Shown here: one piece after another, positions 53,743-63,604 of the stretch
Layout of the letters: every line of letters begins with the position of its first letter
How positions within the stretch are numbered: the stretch's first letter is position 1
NCBI GenBank assembly: GCA_019358835.1
Contig: JAHHIH010000008.1
Span: 1-64,000 of the forward strand
Length of the DNA: 64,000 nucleotides
Direction: 5' to 3'
Origin: Tildeniella torsiva UHER 1998/13D
GTDB lineage: Bacteria > Cyanobacteriota > Cyanobacteriia > Phormidesmidales > Phormidesmidaceae
Notes under the pieces: generated by a model
Databases searched by the model: none
Told to the model about the DNA's origin: nothing
What the model saw: only the letters and a program-made list of their open reading frames with translations
Program-made: the position numbers and the translations under genes

Positions 53743-55215
53743 ATGGTCAGTTCTCCGGTGAGGCCGACGGGCACAGTACCTATTGGCCAACAGATCAGTG
53801 GCCCTGAAGTCATTGTTGAGCAGCCTGTAAAGGGCCTGAGTGGCCTGCAACTCCCCCCTGGACCTCTATTTGGTACAGACGGTATTCGCGGTAAAGCCGG
53901 GGATCTGTTGAACGCTCCCCTGGCAATGGAAATTGGCTACTGGGCCGGGCAAATCATGCAGGCCCAAGGCCTGACCGACCAGCCAGTCATTTTAGGCCAA
54001 GATTCCCGCACCTCTGGGCACATGCTGGCTTCAGCCCTCTCCGCTGGGCTGACCTCCGCCGGGCTAGACGTGTGGCACATCGGGCTCTGCCCTACCCCCG
54101 CTGTGGCCTACTTGGCGGAGTCGTGCCAGGCCCTGGGCGGCATTATGATTTCGGCCAGCCACAACCCCCCTGCCGACAACGGCATCAAGTTTTTTGGCGG
54201 CGATGGTACTAAGTTGGCCAGCGGTGTGCAGGCCAACATCGAAGCGGCCCTGCGGGGTCAGTCTACGGCGATCGCATCTGGAACCACCTGGGGTCAGTGC
54301 TACTATCGCCCCGAACTGGTCAACCGCTACGCCAGCTTCTTGCACGAGCCCCTGCTGCCCGGCCTAGATCTGGCGGGCATGAAGGTGGTGCTCGACATGG
54401 CCTGGGGTTCCGCCACTCGCCTGGCCGAGCAGGTGTTTGTGGAAGCCGGGGCCGAGGTGATTGCCCTGCACGGTGCCCCCGACGGCGATCGCATCAACGT
54501 CAACTGTGGCTCCACTCATCTAGAACCCCTAAAGGCCGCTATTCAGGCCCACGGGGCCGATCTGGGGTTTGCCTTTGACGGCGATGCCGACCGGGTGATG
54601 GCGGTAGATGCCCAGGGCCGCGTAGTCGATGGCGACTACATTCTCTATCTCTGGGGCAAGCGGCTGCAAGAGCAGGGCCGACTGCCCAACGACACCCTGA
54701 TCTCGACGGTGATGGCCAACCTGGGCTTTGAGCGCGCCTGGGAAAAGCTGGGCGGCACCCTGGTGCGTACCCAAGTGGGCGATCAGCATGTGCACAGCGA
54801 AATGGTGCTGCGGGGGGCCAAGCTCGGCGGCGAACAGTCGGGCCACATTCTCTGCCACCACTACAGCCTGACCGGTGACGGCATTCTCACCGCCCTGCAC
54901 CTGGCTACCCTGGTGCAGACGCTAGGCGGTTCCCTCGCGGCCCTGGTGGATGACAGCTTCCAGACCTATCCGCAGAAGCTTCAGAATGTGATGGTGGTCG
55001 ATCGCGATCGCCGCCTCAACTGGCAAGACTGCACTCCCGTCCACCAGGCTGTAGTCGCCGCCGAGCAGGCCATGGGTGACGCGGGCCGGGTGCTAGTGCG
55101 CCCATCCGGCACTGAGCCGGTGATTCGAGTCATGGTCGAGGCCGCAGACGCGGTCTTAGTCGATCGCTGGACTCAGCACATTGTGCAGGCCGTCACCCAG
55201 CATTTAGCAGTGTAG
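53743..55215 (+). CDS. glmM: Phosphoglucosamine mutase
   Basis: 490 residues from the ATG at 53743; an upstream ATG/GTG at 53728 is possible. It converts glucosamine-6-P to glucosamine-1-P for UDP-GlcNAc and peptidoglycan. The phospho-serine loop [18 protein letters not shown] near 135-152, the magnesium site [11 protein letters not shown] near 276-286 and the phosphate-binding [12 protein letters not shown] near 456-467 are intact. It has an N-terminal extension of about 40 residues ahead of LFGTDGIRG, longer than E. coli GlmM. A stem-loop follows. Confidence 0.92.
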   Translation: MVSSPVRPTGTVPIGQQISGPEVIVEQPVKGLSGLQLPPGPLFGTDGIRGKAGDLLNAPLAMEIGYWAGQIMQAQGLTDQPVILGQDSRTSGHMLASALSAGLTSAGLDVWHIGLCPTPAVAYLAESCQALGGIMISASHNPPADNGIKFFGGDGTKLASGVQANIEAALRGQSTAIASGTTWGQCYYRPELVNRYASFLHEPLLPGLDLAGMKVVLDMAWGSATRLAEQVFVEAGAEVIALHGAPDGDRINVNCGSTHLEPLKAAIQAHGADLGFAFDGDADRVMAVDAQGRVVDGDYILYLWGKRLQEQGRLPNDTLISTVMANLGFERAWEKLGGTLVRTQVGDQHVHSEMVLRGAKLGGEQSGHILCHHYSLTGDGILTALHLATLVQTLGGSLAALVDDSFQTYPQKLQNVMVVDRDRRLNWQDCTPVHQAVVAAEQAMGDAGRVLVRPSGTEPVIRVMVEAADAVLVDRWTQHIVQAVTQHLAV

Positions 55216-55221
55216 CCACCC

Positions 55222-55254
55222 AGAACCCTGGATTTTTCAAAAACCCAGGGTTCT
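55222..55254 (+). terminator. Stem-loop after glmM
   Basis: Perfect 10-bp arms AGAACCCTGG (55222-55231) and CCAGGGTTCT (55245-55254). It lacks a T tract, so termination is likely but not certain. Confidence 0.6.
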
Positions 55255-55412
55255 AATCTGGCAGCAGTTGCTCCATCCCAAGGCCAACCAGGAACAGCTT
55301 AAAAACCGGTATAGTGGCCAAGCTCAGACAACTTACAGCGGCCAGCATAGGGGCAAATAGACGGGTATTTCCCTCAATCTATCTGCCCCTTAATTGCGTT
55401 TGGAGCCTAGGA

Positions 55413-56177
55413 ATGGTGGCGAGCTTTTTTAGCCTAGTGTTGGTGATACTTTTGCTGGGCATTTTTGGCCTGGCCCAGTGGTGGCAGATCCCCGTAGGCA
55501 ATTTTGCCGACTGGGTGGTGGGCTTGGCCAGCTTTGGCTGGCTGCTGACAATTACCACCGTGCCCTGGAATATCTATTTTGAGGCCAAGGGCGCGCTGAG
55601 CGAAGCCACCCTGTCGGCAGAAAACGGCATTGCGGTGGACGATCGCCAGGTTGACTATGTGCGATCGCTAGCCCGCTGGTCCCTGCGGCTCGTCCTTGGT
55701 CTGCATCTGCTCACTGCCCTGGGCCTCTACCTGCTCGCCAGCACTGGCGTCAGCCAGCTTGGCTACTGGGGCTCAGCTGCCGCCCTGTTGCTCAGCGGTC
55801 TACGTCCCGCCGCCCGTACCTACCAGTACTTTGCCGCCCGGATTGCCGCCATTCAGCAGCAGTTTAAGTACCCCCGCGAAGATGTGGTGTGGCTGCGCGA
55901 TCGCCTTACCCAGGCCGAAACCAAGCTGGAGGAGATCACTACTCAGCTCAATACCGACGACCCCGCCTCCTGGGCCGCCACCGAGCAGCGCCAGCGCCAA
56001 GCCCTGCGGCAAGATCTCACCGTACTCGCCACCGAGGTTACGACGCTGGTGGCGACTAACCAGGCCGAGCACCAGCGGTTAGCCTTGGAAGGACAGCAGG
56101 CGATCGCCCAACTCAGCGCCGACGGCCAGTTTTTAGAGCACGTGCGCGAAATCATTCGCTTCTTTAAGGCGGCGTAG
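55413..56177 (+). CDS. Conserved membrane protein with C-terminal coiled coil
   Basis: 254 residues from the ATG at 55413. A GTG at 55314 could extend it by 33 residues, but the added sequence looks non-conserved. Four hydrophobic segments lie in the N-terminal half (MVASFFSLVLVILLLGIFGL, VVGLASFGWLLTITTVPW, LRLVLGLHLLTALGLYLL, GYWGSAAALLLSGL), followed by a long heptad-patterned helix (YFAARIAAIQQQFKYPRED to the end). No named family recognised. Confidence 0.75.
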   Translation: MVASFFSLVLVILLLGIFGLAQWWQIPVGNFADWVVGLASFGWLLTITTVPWNIYFEAKGALSEATLSAENGIAVDDRQVDYVRSLARWSLRLVLGLHLLTALGLYLLASTGVSQLGYWGSAAALLLSGLRPAARTYQYFAARIAAIQQQFKYPREDVVWLRDRLTQAETKLEEITTQLNTDDPASWAATEQRQRQALRQDLTVLATEVTTLVATNQAEHQRLALEGQQAIAQLSADGQFLEHVREIIRFFKAA

Positions 56178-56315
56178 ATAACCTCTCTTCAACGTTCCGG
56201 TGCTTTCGATGCTGAACACGACTACATTTGCTGCGGCACCTCAATACTCAAAAACTAAGTCATGACCGCGATCGCTAGCAAATCTAGACAATAGAATTAA
56301 TCAGGAGGTGAATTT

Positions 56316-56519
56316 ATGCGCGGTATACAGTTTTTAGTAAACGACGACGGGGAAAAAACGGCGGTGCTCTTAGATTTGCAGGAATGGGGCGACCTTTGGG
56401 AAGACTTCTACGACATTTTGGTTTCTCGCTCAAGGGCACAGGAAGAAACTATAAGCTGGGGCGATCTAGAAGCTGAACTCGACCCAGAAAGCTCGACCAA
56501 TGGCCCACTACAAGGTTGA
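56316..56519 (+). CDS. Putative antitoxin of a RelE-type pair
   Basis: 67 residues with an excellent AGGAGG 10 bases upstream of the ATG. Acidic and helical (MRGIQFLVNDDGEKTAVLLD, LWEDFYDILVSRSRAQEET). This length and composition are common for antitoxins preceding RelE/ParE toxins in cyanobacteria. Its stop overlaps the toxin start by 20 bases, the standard coupling in such pairs. No DNA-binding domain is certain. Confidence 0.75.
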   Translation: MRGIQFLVNDDGEKTAVLLDLQEWGDLWEDFYDILVSRSRAQEETISWGDLEAELDPESSTNGPLQG

Positions 56520-56760
56520 GTTCAAGGCGTCAGCCGCCAAAGAATTTCGCAAGCTTACATCAGAGATTAAGGCTCGTATACGCAAAGCCATCAACGCTCT
56601 GCAAACAGATCATCTCCCCACAGGGGTAAGGAAGCTTGCCGGGGAGACGAACCTTTACCGCATTCGAGTAGGAGACTTTCGTGTCATCTACGCAATCGAC
56701 AACGAAGCCAAAGTCCTTGTCATAATGCGGGTGCGCCATCGTCGTGACGTTTACCAGTAG
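56500..56760 (+). CDS. RelE/ParE superfamily toxin
   Basis: 86 residues of the RelE/ParE toxin fold: YKVEFKASAAKEFRKLTSEIKARI, VRKLAGETNLYRIRVGDFRVIYAI and the C-terminal VLVIMRVRHRRDVYQ. RelE-type members cleave mRNA in the ribosomal A site. The R-x-x-D-V-Y end is the RelE/YoeB-like pattern rather than ParE, but sub-family is not certain. Overlaps its antitoxin. Confidence 0.88.
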   Translation: MAHYKVEFKASAAKEFRKLTSEIKARIRKAINALQTDHLPTGVRKLAGETNLYRIRVGDFRVIYAIDNEAKVLVIMRVRHRRDVYQ

Positions 56761-56868
56761 ATTCATGGAAGACTTCAATCGTTTCCCCCTGTGAATGGTG
56801 AGCGGTACCAACCCTACTGATCATCCATCATTCGCTATAGTGATTTTCCGAGCTAACTAACGCACACC

Positions 56869-57994
56869 ATGATCGACACCACCGACCTCAAGCGCGAGCT
56901 AGACGAACTCACCAATCGCCTGGGTAAAACCCAGGAGTATCTTTGACATTCCTGCCCTCGAAGCCCGTATTCAAGACCTAGAGCAGGTTGCCGCCCAGCC
57001 CGAGTTTTGGGATGACCAGAGTAAGGCCCAAGACACCCTGCAAGAGCTGAGCGACTACAAGGCCAACCTCAGCCAGCTCACTACCTGGCAGAGCCGTCTC
57101 GACGACACCGCCACCATCCTCGAACTGCTACAAGAAGATCAAGACGAATCTCTCTTTCAAGAAGCTGAGGCTACCGTCACCAGCCTCAGCCAGGAGCTCG
57201 ATCAGTGGGAGCTGCAGCAGTTGCTCTCTGGCCCCTACGACAAGAAAGGAGCAGTGCTCACGCTCAATGCTGGGGCAGGCGGCACCGATGCCCAAGACTG
57301 GGCCGAGATGCTGCTGCGCATGTATACCCGCTGGGCTGAGCGCCAGGGTTACCAGGTGCATTTGGTGGAAATATCGGACGGGGAAGAGGCGGGGCTAAAG
57401 TCGGCCACACTGGAGATTAGCGGGCGCTACGCCTACGGCTACCTCAAGTCTGAAAAAGGCACCCACCGCCTGGTGCGAATTTCACCTTTCAACGCCAACG
57501 GCAAGCGTCAAACCAGCTTTGCTGGGGTGGAGATCATGCCGATTCTCGATCAGAATATCGAGCTGGATATTCCTGAAAAAGACCTGGAAATTAAGACCTC
57601 GCGATCGGGCGGGGCGGGCGGTCAGAACGTCAACAAGGTGGAGACAGCGGTGCGCATTACCCACCTGCCCACGGGAATATCGGTGCGCTGCACCCAGGAG
57701 CGATCGCAGCTACAAAACCGCGAGAAAGCCATGATAATCCTCAAGGCCAAGCTGCTGATTATTGCCCAAGAACAGCAGGCCAAAGCGATCGCCGAAATTC
57801 GCGGTGACATGGTCGAAGCCAGCTGGGGCGCTCAAATTCGCAACTATGTGTTTCACCCCTATCAGCTGGTCAAAGACCTGCGTACTGGGGTTGAGACCAC
57901 GGCCATTGAGGATGTGATGGCCGGGGAACTCGAAGCCTTCATTCAGGCCTATCTGCGTCAGGAGAATCAGGTGCTGCAAGAGCAGACGGTCTAG
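56869..57994 (+). CDS. prfB: Peptide chain release factor 2 with programmed +1 frameshift
   Basis: The reading frame is 56869-56943 joined to 56945-57994, giving about 374 residues. It starts [14 protein letters not shown] and reaches an in-frame TGA at 56944; a +1 shift gives [19 protein letters not shown]2 recognises UGA and UAA: the specificity tripeptide SPF is in [13 protein letters not shown], and the catalytic GGQ is in [16 protein letters not shown]. The family frameshift autoregulates RF2 level. Annotation from the first ATG in the second frame (57221) would miss the N-terminal 116 residues. Confidence 0.93.
56933..56947 (+). promoter_or_regulatory. prfB +1 frameshift site
   Basis: Internal Shine-Dalgarno-like AGGAG (56933-56937), three bases, then CTT TGA C (56941-56947). 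This is the conserved RF2 recoding signal (slip CTT to TTT at the UGA stop). Confidence 0.92.
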
Positions 57995-58108
57995 GGCGTA
58001 GGGCGTAATCTGATGAAGTCAGCCACGGTAGCGGACTCCTAATAGCGCCCTCCGCTCCCCGCTTAGAAAACCCGGTACATTAGAGCTATCTGCATTGCGA
58101 CATCTTCT

Positions 58109-58309
58109 ATGAGCCAAGATCCGTCCACCCTAGACCCGACTACCACCCCTCAGCCCTCGCCAACCGCCTCCGCTGAAGCTCCCCCGAGCTTTGTCAAACT
58201 GGCCATGCGCAACATGGTTAAGAAGGGCGGCAAGTCGCTGTTTCACTTCTCGCTGACTGTGACCGCCCTGCTAAGCCTGCTGGTGGGCCTAGCCTACCTA
58301 ACCCGTTAA
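58109..58309 (+). CDS. DUF3285 domain small membrane protein
   Basis: 66 residues: a disordered Pro/Thr-rich N terminus, then the conserved PSFVKLAMRNMVKKGGKSLFHF and a single membrane helix LTVTALLSLLVGLAYLTR. A cyanobacterial family of unknown function. It ends 2 bases before ybeY, so the two are probably translated together. Confidence 0.85.
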   Translation: MSQDPSTLDPTTTPQPSPTASAEAPPSFVKLAMRNMVKKGGKSLFHFSLTVTALLSLLVGLAYLTR

Positions 58310-58311
58310 CC

Positions 58312-58830
58312 ATGGCTGCAACTCTTTCCCCCCTGCCTACCCTAGAGGTGGCCCTAGACCCAGAGCATCCCGAGGCTGAGGTGATATCTACCGACGAGTG
58401 GGAGACCTGGTTTACCCAGTGGGGCCAGCAGATGGCTCTCGAAGGGTCACCCATCGGGGCCTACGAGCTGTCGCTCAAGCTGACGACCGATGGGGCGATC
58501 GCCGACCTCAACCACCAGTTTCGCCAGCTCGACCAGCCCACCGACGTGCTCTCCTTCGCCGCCCTCGAAACCGATTTTCCTCAGATAGATGAGTTGCTGA
58601 CTACAGAACCCCTCTACCTGGGCGACATTATTATTTCCCTCGACACCGCCGCTCGCCAAGCCGCAGAAGCCGGTCACTCCCTGCGGTGGGAAACAGCCTG
58701 GCTAGCGGCCCACGGATTTTTGCACCTGCTGGGCTGGGATCACCCCGACGACCCTAGCCTGGTAGAAATGCTCGACAAGCAGAGCGAATTGCTCACCGCC
58801 GCTGGGTTAAAGTCTGACAAAGTAGGCTAA
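58312..58830 (+). CDS. ybeY: rRNA maturation endoribonuclease YbeY
   Basis: 172 residues with the zinc motif HGFLHLLGWDH near 134-144 and the family block LNHQFRQLDQPTDVLSF. YbeY matures the 3' end of 16S rRNA and acts in ribosome quality control. Normal length with a typical N-terminal cyanobacterial extension. Confidence 0.93.
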   Translation: MAATLSPLPTLEVALDPEHPEAEVISTDEWETWFTQWGQQMALEGSPIGAYELSLKLTTDGAIADLNHQFRQLDQPTDVLSFAALETDFPQIDELLTTEPLYLGDIIISLDTAARQAAEAGHSLRWETAWLAAHGFLHLLGWDHPDDPSLVEMLDKQSELLTAAGLKSDKVG

Positions 58831-58902
58831 ATTAGCCCTGATTCGCGCTCCACGGTACGGTATAGGGGCATATCGCCCAATGGCTTCTATCAGTAGTTAT
58901 CT

Positions 58903-59367
58903 ATGACCCTCTATAGCGAAAAATCTGAGACGGCGGTGTCGGTACCGGAGGCTAACCTCAGCCCGGTCAACCGATCGCTCTCATGGCGGGTGGCTACGAA
59001 TTTGTTAGTCAGTTTCAAATATGCCTGGCAAGGGGTAGCCTACGCCTTTCGCACCCAGCGCAACTTTCGCATTCATGTGGTGGTCGGTAGCTTTGCGGTC
59101 GGGTTAGCGATCGCCCTCAGCCTCGCCCCGGTAGAACTAGCGGTCATCATTCTCACCTGCGGCATTGTGCTCACCATGGAGCTAATCAACACTGCCCTAG
59201 AGTCGGTGGTCGATCTCACCGTCGAGCAGACCTACCACGAACTCGCTAAGATCGCCAAAGACTGCGCCGCCGCCGCCGTGCTGATTTCGGCGCTGATTTC
59301 GCTGTCGGTGGCGGCCTGCCTGCTGCTGCCGCCCCTGTGGCAAATCCTGCAACCCCAATTTTTCTAG
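58903..59367 (+). CDS. dgkA: Diacylglycerol kinase (prokaryotic DgkA family)
   Basis: 154 residues. Membrane helices with the DgkA catalytic motifs: [37 protein letters not shown] near 84-99 and [11 protein letters not shown]. Family members phosphorylate diacylglycerol or, in many Gram-positives and possibly here, undecaprenol. In cyanobacteria it frequently sits beside ybeY, as here. Confidence 0.92.
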   Translation: MTLYSEKSETAVSVPEANLSPVNRSLSWRVATNLLVSFKYAWQGVAYAFRTQRNFRIHVVVGSFAVGLAIALSLAPVELAVIILTCGIVLTMELINTALESVVDLTVEQTYHELAKIAKDCAAAAVLISALISLSVAACLLLPPLWQILQPQFF

Positions 59368-59401
59368 CCTCAGCTTTCTCTACCCCATTCTGCCTGCGCC
59401 C

Positions 59402-60007
59402 ATGATTTTGGTCATCGACAACTACGACAGCTTCACCTACAACCTGGTGCAATATCTGGGCGAGCTGGGGGCCGAGCTACCGGTGGCGGGCGACCTGCGC
59501 GTGTTTCGCAACGACGAAATCACCGTGGATGAGATTACCGCGCTCAAACCCGACGGCATCGTCATCTCCCCCGGCCCTGGCACGCCCGACGACTCAGGGG
59601 TTTCGCTGGAGATCATCGAAAAGCTTGGCCCCACCCTGCCCATCCTCGGCGTGTGCCTGGGCCACCAGAGCATCGGCCAGGTGTTTGGCGGCAACGTGGT
59701 GCGCGCCGCCGAACTCATGCACGGCAAAACCTCCCCCGTCTTCCACACCGGGCAGGGCGTCTTTGCCAGTCTAGAGAATCCCTTTCTGGCCACCCGTTAC
59801 CACAGCCTGGTGATAGATCGCCCCACCTGCCCCGAATCACTCGAAATTACCGCCTGGGTCGAGGATGGCACCATTATGGGTGTGCAGCACCGCGACTACC
59901 CCCATCTACAAGGGGTGCAGTTCCACCCCGAAAGCATTCTCACCGAATCGGGCCTGCAAATTCTGCGAAATTTTTTGGTGTCGCTGCCGGTGCCTGTCGC
60001 AGCGTAG
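59402..60007 (+). CDS. trpG: Anthranilate/aminodeoxychorismate synthase glutaminase component
   Basis: 201 residues. Class I glutamine amidotransferase: N-terminal [22 protein letters not shown], oxyanion loop [12 protein letters not shown] near 56-67, catalytic Cys in [11 protein letters not shown] near 82-92 and the His-Glu pair in [12 protein letters not shown] near 180-191. The same protein type serves TrpE (tryptophan) and PabB (folate), and one gene often does both, so trpG versus pabA is open. Confidence 0.92.
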   Translation: MILVIDNYDSFTYNLVQYLGELGAELPVAGDLRVFRNDEITVDEITALKPDGIVISPGPGTPDDSGVSLEIIEKLGPTLPILGVCLGHQSIGQVFGGNVVRAAELMHGKTSPVFHTGQGVFASLENPFLATRYHSLVIDRPTCPESLEITAWVEDGTIMGVQHRDYPHLQGVQFHPESILTESGLQILRNFLVSLPVPVAA

Positions 60008-60012
60008 CCGCA

Positions 60013-60037
60013 GTGTAGGGTGAGCACTGCCCACAAC
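60013..60037 (+). repeat. Dispersed palindromic repeat (GTAGGGTGAGCACTGCCCAC)
   Basis: Partial copy of the dispersed palindrome GTAGGGTGGGCAGTGCCCACC found at 62460-62480 and, inverted, at 37241-37260. It follows the stop codon of the glutaminase gene. Confidence 0.75.
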
Positions 60038-60164
60038 TGGGACGATGGTTTCATAGGATCACTGCGCAGAATCTGGCTGAGTCCTCTGCTGTTAGGGGTC
60101 ACCTGCCCACCCAAACCACCTCGCCAACTACAATTAGAGCTACACTTTTCCGGGGTTCTCAGCT

Positions 60165-60740
60165 ATGAGCGTTGCCAAAAGCCCAGTTCACTGGACCACC
60201 AAAGACATCGAAGCGCTCCCTGAAAATGAGTGGGTTCGCTACGAGATTATCGACGGAGAGCTGTTTGTGACCAGGTCGCCCCATTGCAAACACCAACAGG
60301 TAGCTGGCCGCATTTTTGCTGCTCTTGACGCATGGTCCATTGCCCAAGGTTTTGGAGAAGCCTTCATCATGCCTGGCCTAATTTTCTCCGACTCAGATAA
60401 TGTATCGCCCGATGTGGTGTGGGGCAGCACTGAACGGATTGCTCAAATTCAGGATGAAGCAGGCCATCTTCAGGGAGCACCCGAACTAGTCGTAGAGGTG
60501 TTATCCCCTGGTAAAGCAAATGAAGAGCGTGATCGCTCCGCGAAACTCAAGCTCTACTCTATCCAGGGTGTCTTGGAATATTGGATTGTGGATCGCACGG
60601 CTCAGCGCATCGAGATCTATCGCCGCGAGCAGGCTCAGCTGACCTTGATTACCACGCTTTTGGCCCAGGACACCATTACCTCACCACTGCTACCGGGATT
60701 TGCAGTCGGGGTGGCTCGCCTATTTGCAGCGCGAGGTTAA
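60165..60740 (+). CDS. Uma2 family (DUF820) putative endonuclease
   Basis: 191 residues. PD-(D/E)XK-type pattern: RYEIIDGELFVTRSPHCKHQQVAG near 25-48, SDNVSPDVVWG near 75-85 and ELVVEVLSPGKANEERDRSAK near 107-127. This group keeps the acidic residues and lysine needed for cleavage. It is a distinct subgroup from the copy at 17324. Confidence 0.9.
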   Translation: MSVAKSPVHWTTKDIEALPENEWVRYEIIDGELFVTRSPHCKHQQVAGRIFAALDAWSIAQGFGEAFIMPGLIFSDSDNVSPDVVWGSTERIAQIQDEAGHLQGAPELVVEVLSPGKANEERDRSAKLKLYSIQGVLEYWIVDRTAQRIEIYRREQAQLTLITTLLAQDTITSPLLPGFAVGVARLFAARG

Positions 60741-60803
60741 CCAGCAGTAGTAGAATACGAACAAGTTATTAACGTTTGTAACAGAATCTCTCAGGAGTCA
60801 AGC

Positions 60804-62447
60804 ATGGGCCGGAAGCAGGCGATCGTGATTGGGGCTGGGGTAGGCGGGCTCTCCATGGGTATTCGCCTGCAAAGTCTGGGGTTTGACACCACCATCGTTG
60901 AGGCGCTAGATGCCCCTGGCGGCCGGGCCTACGTGCGCCGCGAGCAGGGCTTTACCTTCGACATGGGGCCAACGGTGATCACAGTGCCTCACTTTATCGA
61001 AGAGCTGTTTTCGCTGGAGCGCGATCGCGCCGACCTGACCACCGACGACTTCCCCTCCACCATCGTCGATGAGAACAAACGCATCAAAGAGGGGATTTCG
61101 GGCGGCCCCAACACCAGCCGCTACGTGCAGATCGTCCCGATTCTGCCCTTCTACCGTATTTACTTCGACGACGGCACCTTCTTCGACTACGACGGCGACG
61201 AAGCCAACACCCGGCGGCAAATTCTAGAGCTAGGTGAACCCGGCGACCTGGAGGGCTATGAGCGCTTCCACGAGCAGTCGCGGGCGATTTTTAAGCGGGG
61301 CTTTTTAGAGCTGGGCTACACCCACTTCGGCGATGTCGGCACCATGCTGAAAGTCGCCCCCGATTTGCTCAAGCTCGACGCCGTACGCAACCTGTTCCGC
61401 TTTAGCAGCCGCTACTTCAAGAGCGACAAACTGCGCCAGGTCTTCACCTTTGAGCCGCTGCTGGTGGGCGGCAACCCCCTGTCGGTGCCCGCCATCTACG
61501 CCATGATCCACTTTGTCGAAAAGACCTGGGGCATTCACTTTGCCATGGGCGGCACCGGGGCACTGGTGCAAGGCTTTGTGAAAAAGTTTGAGGATCTGGG
61601 CGGCAAGATTAAGTACAACGCCCCCGTGACTAAAATCAACGTCACCCGCAAGGACGGCAAGAAGGTAGCCACGGGCGTCACCCTCGGCGATGGCTATGCA
61701 ATGAACGCCGACCTGGTCGTGTCGAACGCCGACTGGGCTACCACCTACGGCAAGCTAATCGAGCCCCAGTACCGCTTCTGGAACAGCGACCTGCGGGTGA
61801 AGCTGAGCCAGCAGTCAATGTCAGTCTTTGTGATCTACTTTGGCTTTAAAGCCGACGGCAACGAAACCGAAAAGCTGCGTCACCACACCATCATTCTCGG
61901 CCCCCGCTACGAAGAGCTGCTGAAGGATATCTTTGGCCGCAAGATTTTTCCCAAAGATTTCTCTCAGTACCTGCACCTGCCCAGCCTCACCGATCCCTCC
62001 CTGGCACCGCCCGGACATCACGCCGCCTACACTCTGCTGCCCATGCCCAATAACAAGTCTGGGATTGACTGGAACGAGATGGGCGATCGCCTCAAAGACA
62101 TCGTCTTTGACTTTCTTGATGAGCGTGGTTATCTGCCCAACCTGAGAGAGCGGCTGGTGTGCCACAGCTACATCACCCCCGACTACTTTGAAAACACCCT
62201 TGACGCCTATGCGGGCAATGCCTTTGGCCTCGAACCTTTGCTGGTGCAGTCGGCCTTTTTCCGGCCCCACAACCGCAGCGAAGACATCAACGGTCTCTAC
62301 CTGGTTGGTGCGGGCACCCAGCCCGGTGCGGGCACCCCTAGCGTGATGATGTCGGCCAAGATGACGGCGCGACTGGTAGCGGAGGATTACGGGGTGGATG
62401 ATGCGATCGTCAGCGGGCAGGCCAGCCCCGAGCTAAGCATCCGCTAG
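60804..62447 (+). CDS. CrtI-type phytoene desaturase family oxidoreductase
   Basis: 547 residues with an N-terminal Rossmann FAD site ([20 protein letters not shown]), then [22 protein letters not shown], the hallmark of the bacterial CrtI group, and the C-terminal [24 protein letters not shown]. CrtI-type enzymes do the whole desaturation of phytoene; most cyanobacteria use CrtP/CrtQ instead, so this is either a relative such as CrtD/CrtO-like or a CrtI in its own right. No carotenoid genes neighbour it. A good Shine-Dalgarno (AGGAG) lies before the start. Confidence 0.85.
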   Translation: MGRKQAIVIGAGVGGLSMGIRLQSLGFDTTIVEALDAPGGRAYVRREQGFTFDMGPTVITVPHFIEELFSLERDRADLTTDDFPSTIVDENKRIKEGISGGPNTSRYVQIVPILPFYRIYFDDGTFFDYDGDEANTRRQILELGEPGDLEGYERFHEQSRAIFKRGFLELGYTHFGDVGTMLKVAPDLLKLDAVRNLFRFSSRYFKSDKLRQVFTFEPLLVGGNPLSVPAIYAMIHFVEKTWGIHFAMGGTGALVQGFVKKFEDLGGKIKYNAPVTKINVTRKDGKKVATGVTLGDGYAMNADLVVSNADWATTYGKLIEPQYRFWNSDLRVKLSQQSMSVFVIYFGFKADGNETEKLRHHTIILGPRYEELLKDIFGRKIFPKDFSQYLHLPSLTDPSLAPPGHHAAYTLLPMPNNKSGIDWNEMGDRLKDIVFDFLDERGYLPNLRERLVCHSYITPDYFENTLDAYAGNAFGLEPLLVQSAFFRPHNRSEDINGLYLVGAGTQPGAGTPSVMMSAKMTARLVAEDYGVDDAIVSGQASPELSIR

Positions 62448-62459
62448 ATCAGAGCCAAT

Positions 62460-62480
62460 GTAGGGTGGGCAGTGCCCACC
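62460..62480 (+). repeat. Dispersed palindrome GTAGGGTGGGCAGTGCCCAC
   Basis: Near-perfect palindrome (GGTGGGCA G TGCCCACC). Copies or variants at 37241-37260 and 60013-60034. It lies after the desaturase stop. The remaining space to 62735 has no gene. Confidence 0.8.
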
Positions 62481-62735
62481 AGCTACTACTGCGGGTTGAT
62501 CGAGATACCCGCTACTGTAAGCGGTGCATCGCGGTCTATGACTAGCCTGGGGAGCGCAGGGGTGAGGGCCGTGCACCCTCCAGCCCCTTAGGCATCGGCA
62601 AACCTAAAACTGCCAAATCCAAAATCCAGACTTGGTATGTCCAGTTCTATGGCTGGCTCAAAATGGGGCAATAAACCGGCGGTTTGCGGTCTACACTAGG
62701 CTAGCCAAAGCTATACGTGCGGGAGTGAGAGTGCA

Positions 62736-63503
62736 ATGAAACGGCGACAATTACTGGGTTACGCAGGGGCAGGGTTAGGGGCCACCCTGGGGCTAAGTCT
62801 AGTCGGCTCCGCCGCCCAGGCTCAGACCGCAGGCGTTACCATCCGCAGCCTGGGCCATACGGCCTTTCTTTTTACCGGTGGCGGCCGTCGTATTTTGGTT
62901 AACCCCTTTCGCCGCATTGGCTGTACGGCAGGGTTCCCCTCCCCAGCTGTGCCCGCCGACATTGTGATGATCAGCAGCCGCCTATTCGACGAGGGCTATC
63001 TCGACGAGCTGCCCGGCGAACCGCGCGTACTCACCGACCCCGGCGTTTACGACTTTGAAAACCTGCGAGTGCAAGGGATTCTCACCCCCCACGATCGCCA
63101 GGGTGGTCGTCGCTTTGGCAACAACACCGTTTGGAAGTGGACTCAGGGCGGCGTTACCATCATCCACATGGGCGGAGCCGCTGCACCACTAGGGGTAGAG
63201 GAGCAGATTTTGTTGGGCCGCCCGGATGTGATGCTGGTGCCCGTGGGCGGTGGCCCCAAGGCCTACACCGCCGCCGAGGCAGTGCAAGCTGTGCAGGTGC
63301 TGAAGCCTAAAATTGCGATTCCAACCCATTATCTGACAACGGTTGCTGGCGAGAGTTGCGAACTCTCCCCCGTAGATGAGTTTTTAAGCCTCATGCAGGG
63401 CACACCGGTAACCCGCGCCACCAGCGGCTCCCTGGGTGTACGCCCCAACGACCTGCCCAGCCAGGGGATGCGCATTCAGGTTTACCAATACCCCAGAGCT
63501 TAA
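62736..63503 (+). CDS. Metallo-beta-lactamase-fold (UPF0173-like) protein with Tat-type signal
   Basis: 255 residues. It starts MKRRQLLGYAGAGLGATLG, with an RR pair followed by a hydrophobic stretch and Ala-rich cleavage site near residue 29, so Tat export is possible. The body resembles metal-dependent hydrolases of the UPF0173 group (SLGHTAFLFTGGGRRILVNPF, HDRQGGRRFGNNTVWKW, HMGGAAAPLG, KIAIPTHYLTT). The usual HxHxDH metal site is replaced by VMISSRLFDEGYLDEL. It may therefore lack the normal active site. Confidence 0.78.
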   Translation: MKRRQLLGYAGAGLGATLGLSLVGSAAQAQTAGVTIRSLGHTAFLFTGGGRRILVNPFRRIGCTAGFPSPAVPADIVMISSRLFDEGYLDELPGEPRVLTDPGVYDFENLRVQGILTPHDRQGGRRFGNNTVWKWTQGGVTIIHMGGAAAPLGVEEQILLGRPDVMLVPVGGGPKAYTAAEAVQAVQVLKPKIAIPTHYLTTVAGESCELSPVDEFLSLMQGTPVTRATSGSLGVRPNDLPSQGMRIQVYQYPRA

Positions 63504-63604
63504 AGTTCTGCCCTTGCGATCGCGTTTCTGCGGTAAAAGCCAATATCCCTTAGCATTTACAACAGAAACCCGATCGCCACCCCCTACCGAATTTTCTCTC
63601 CGCC

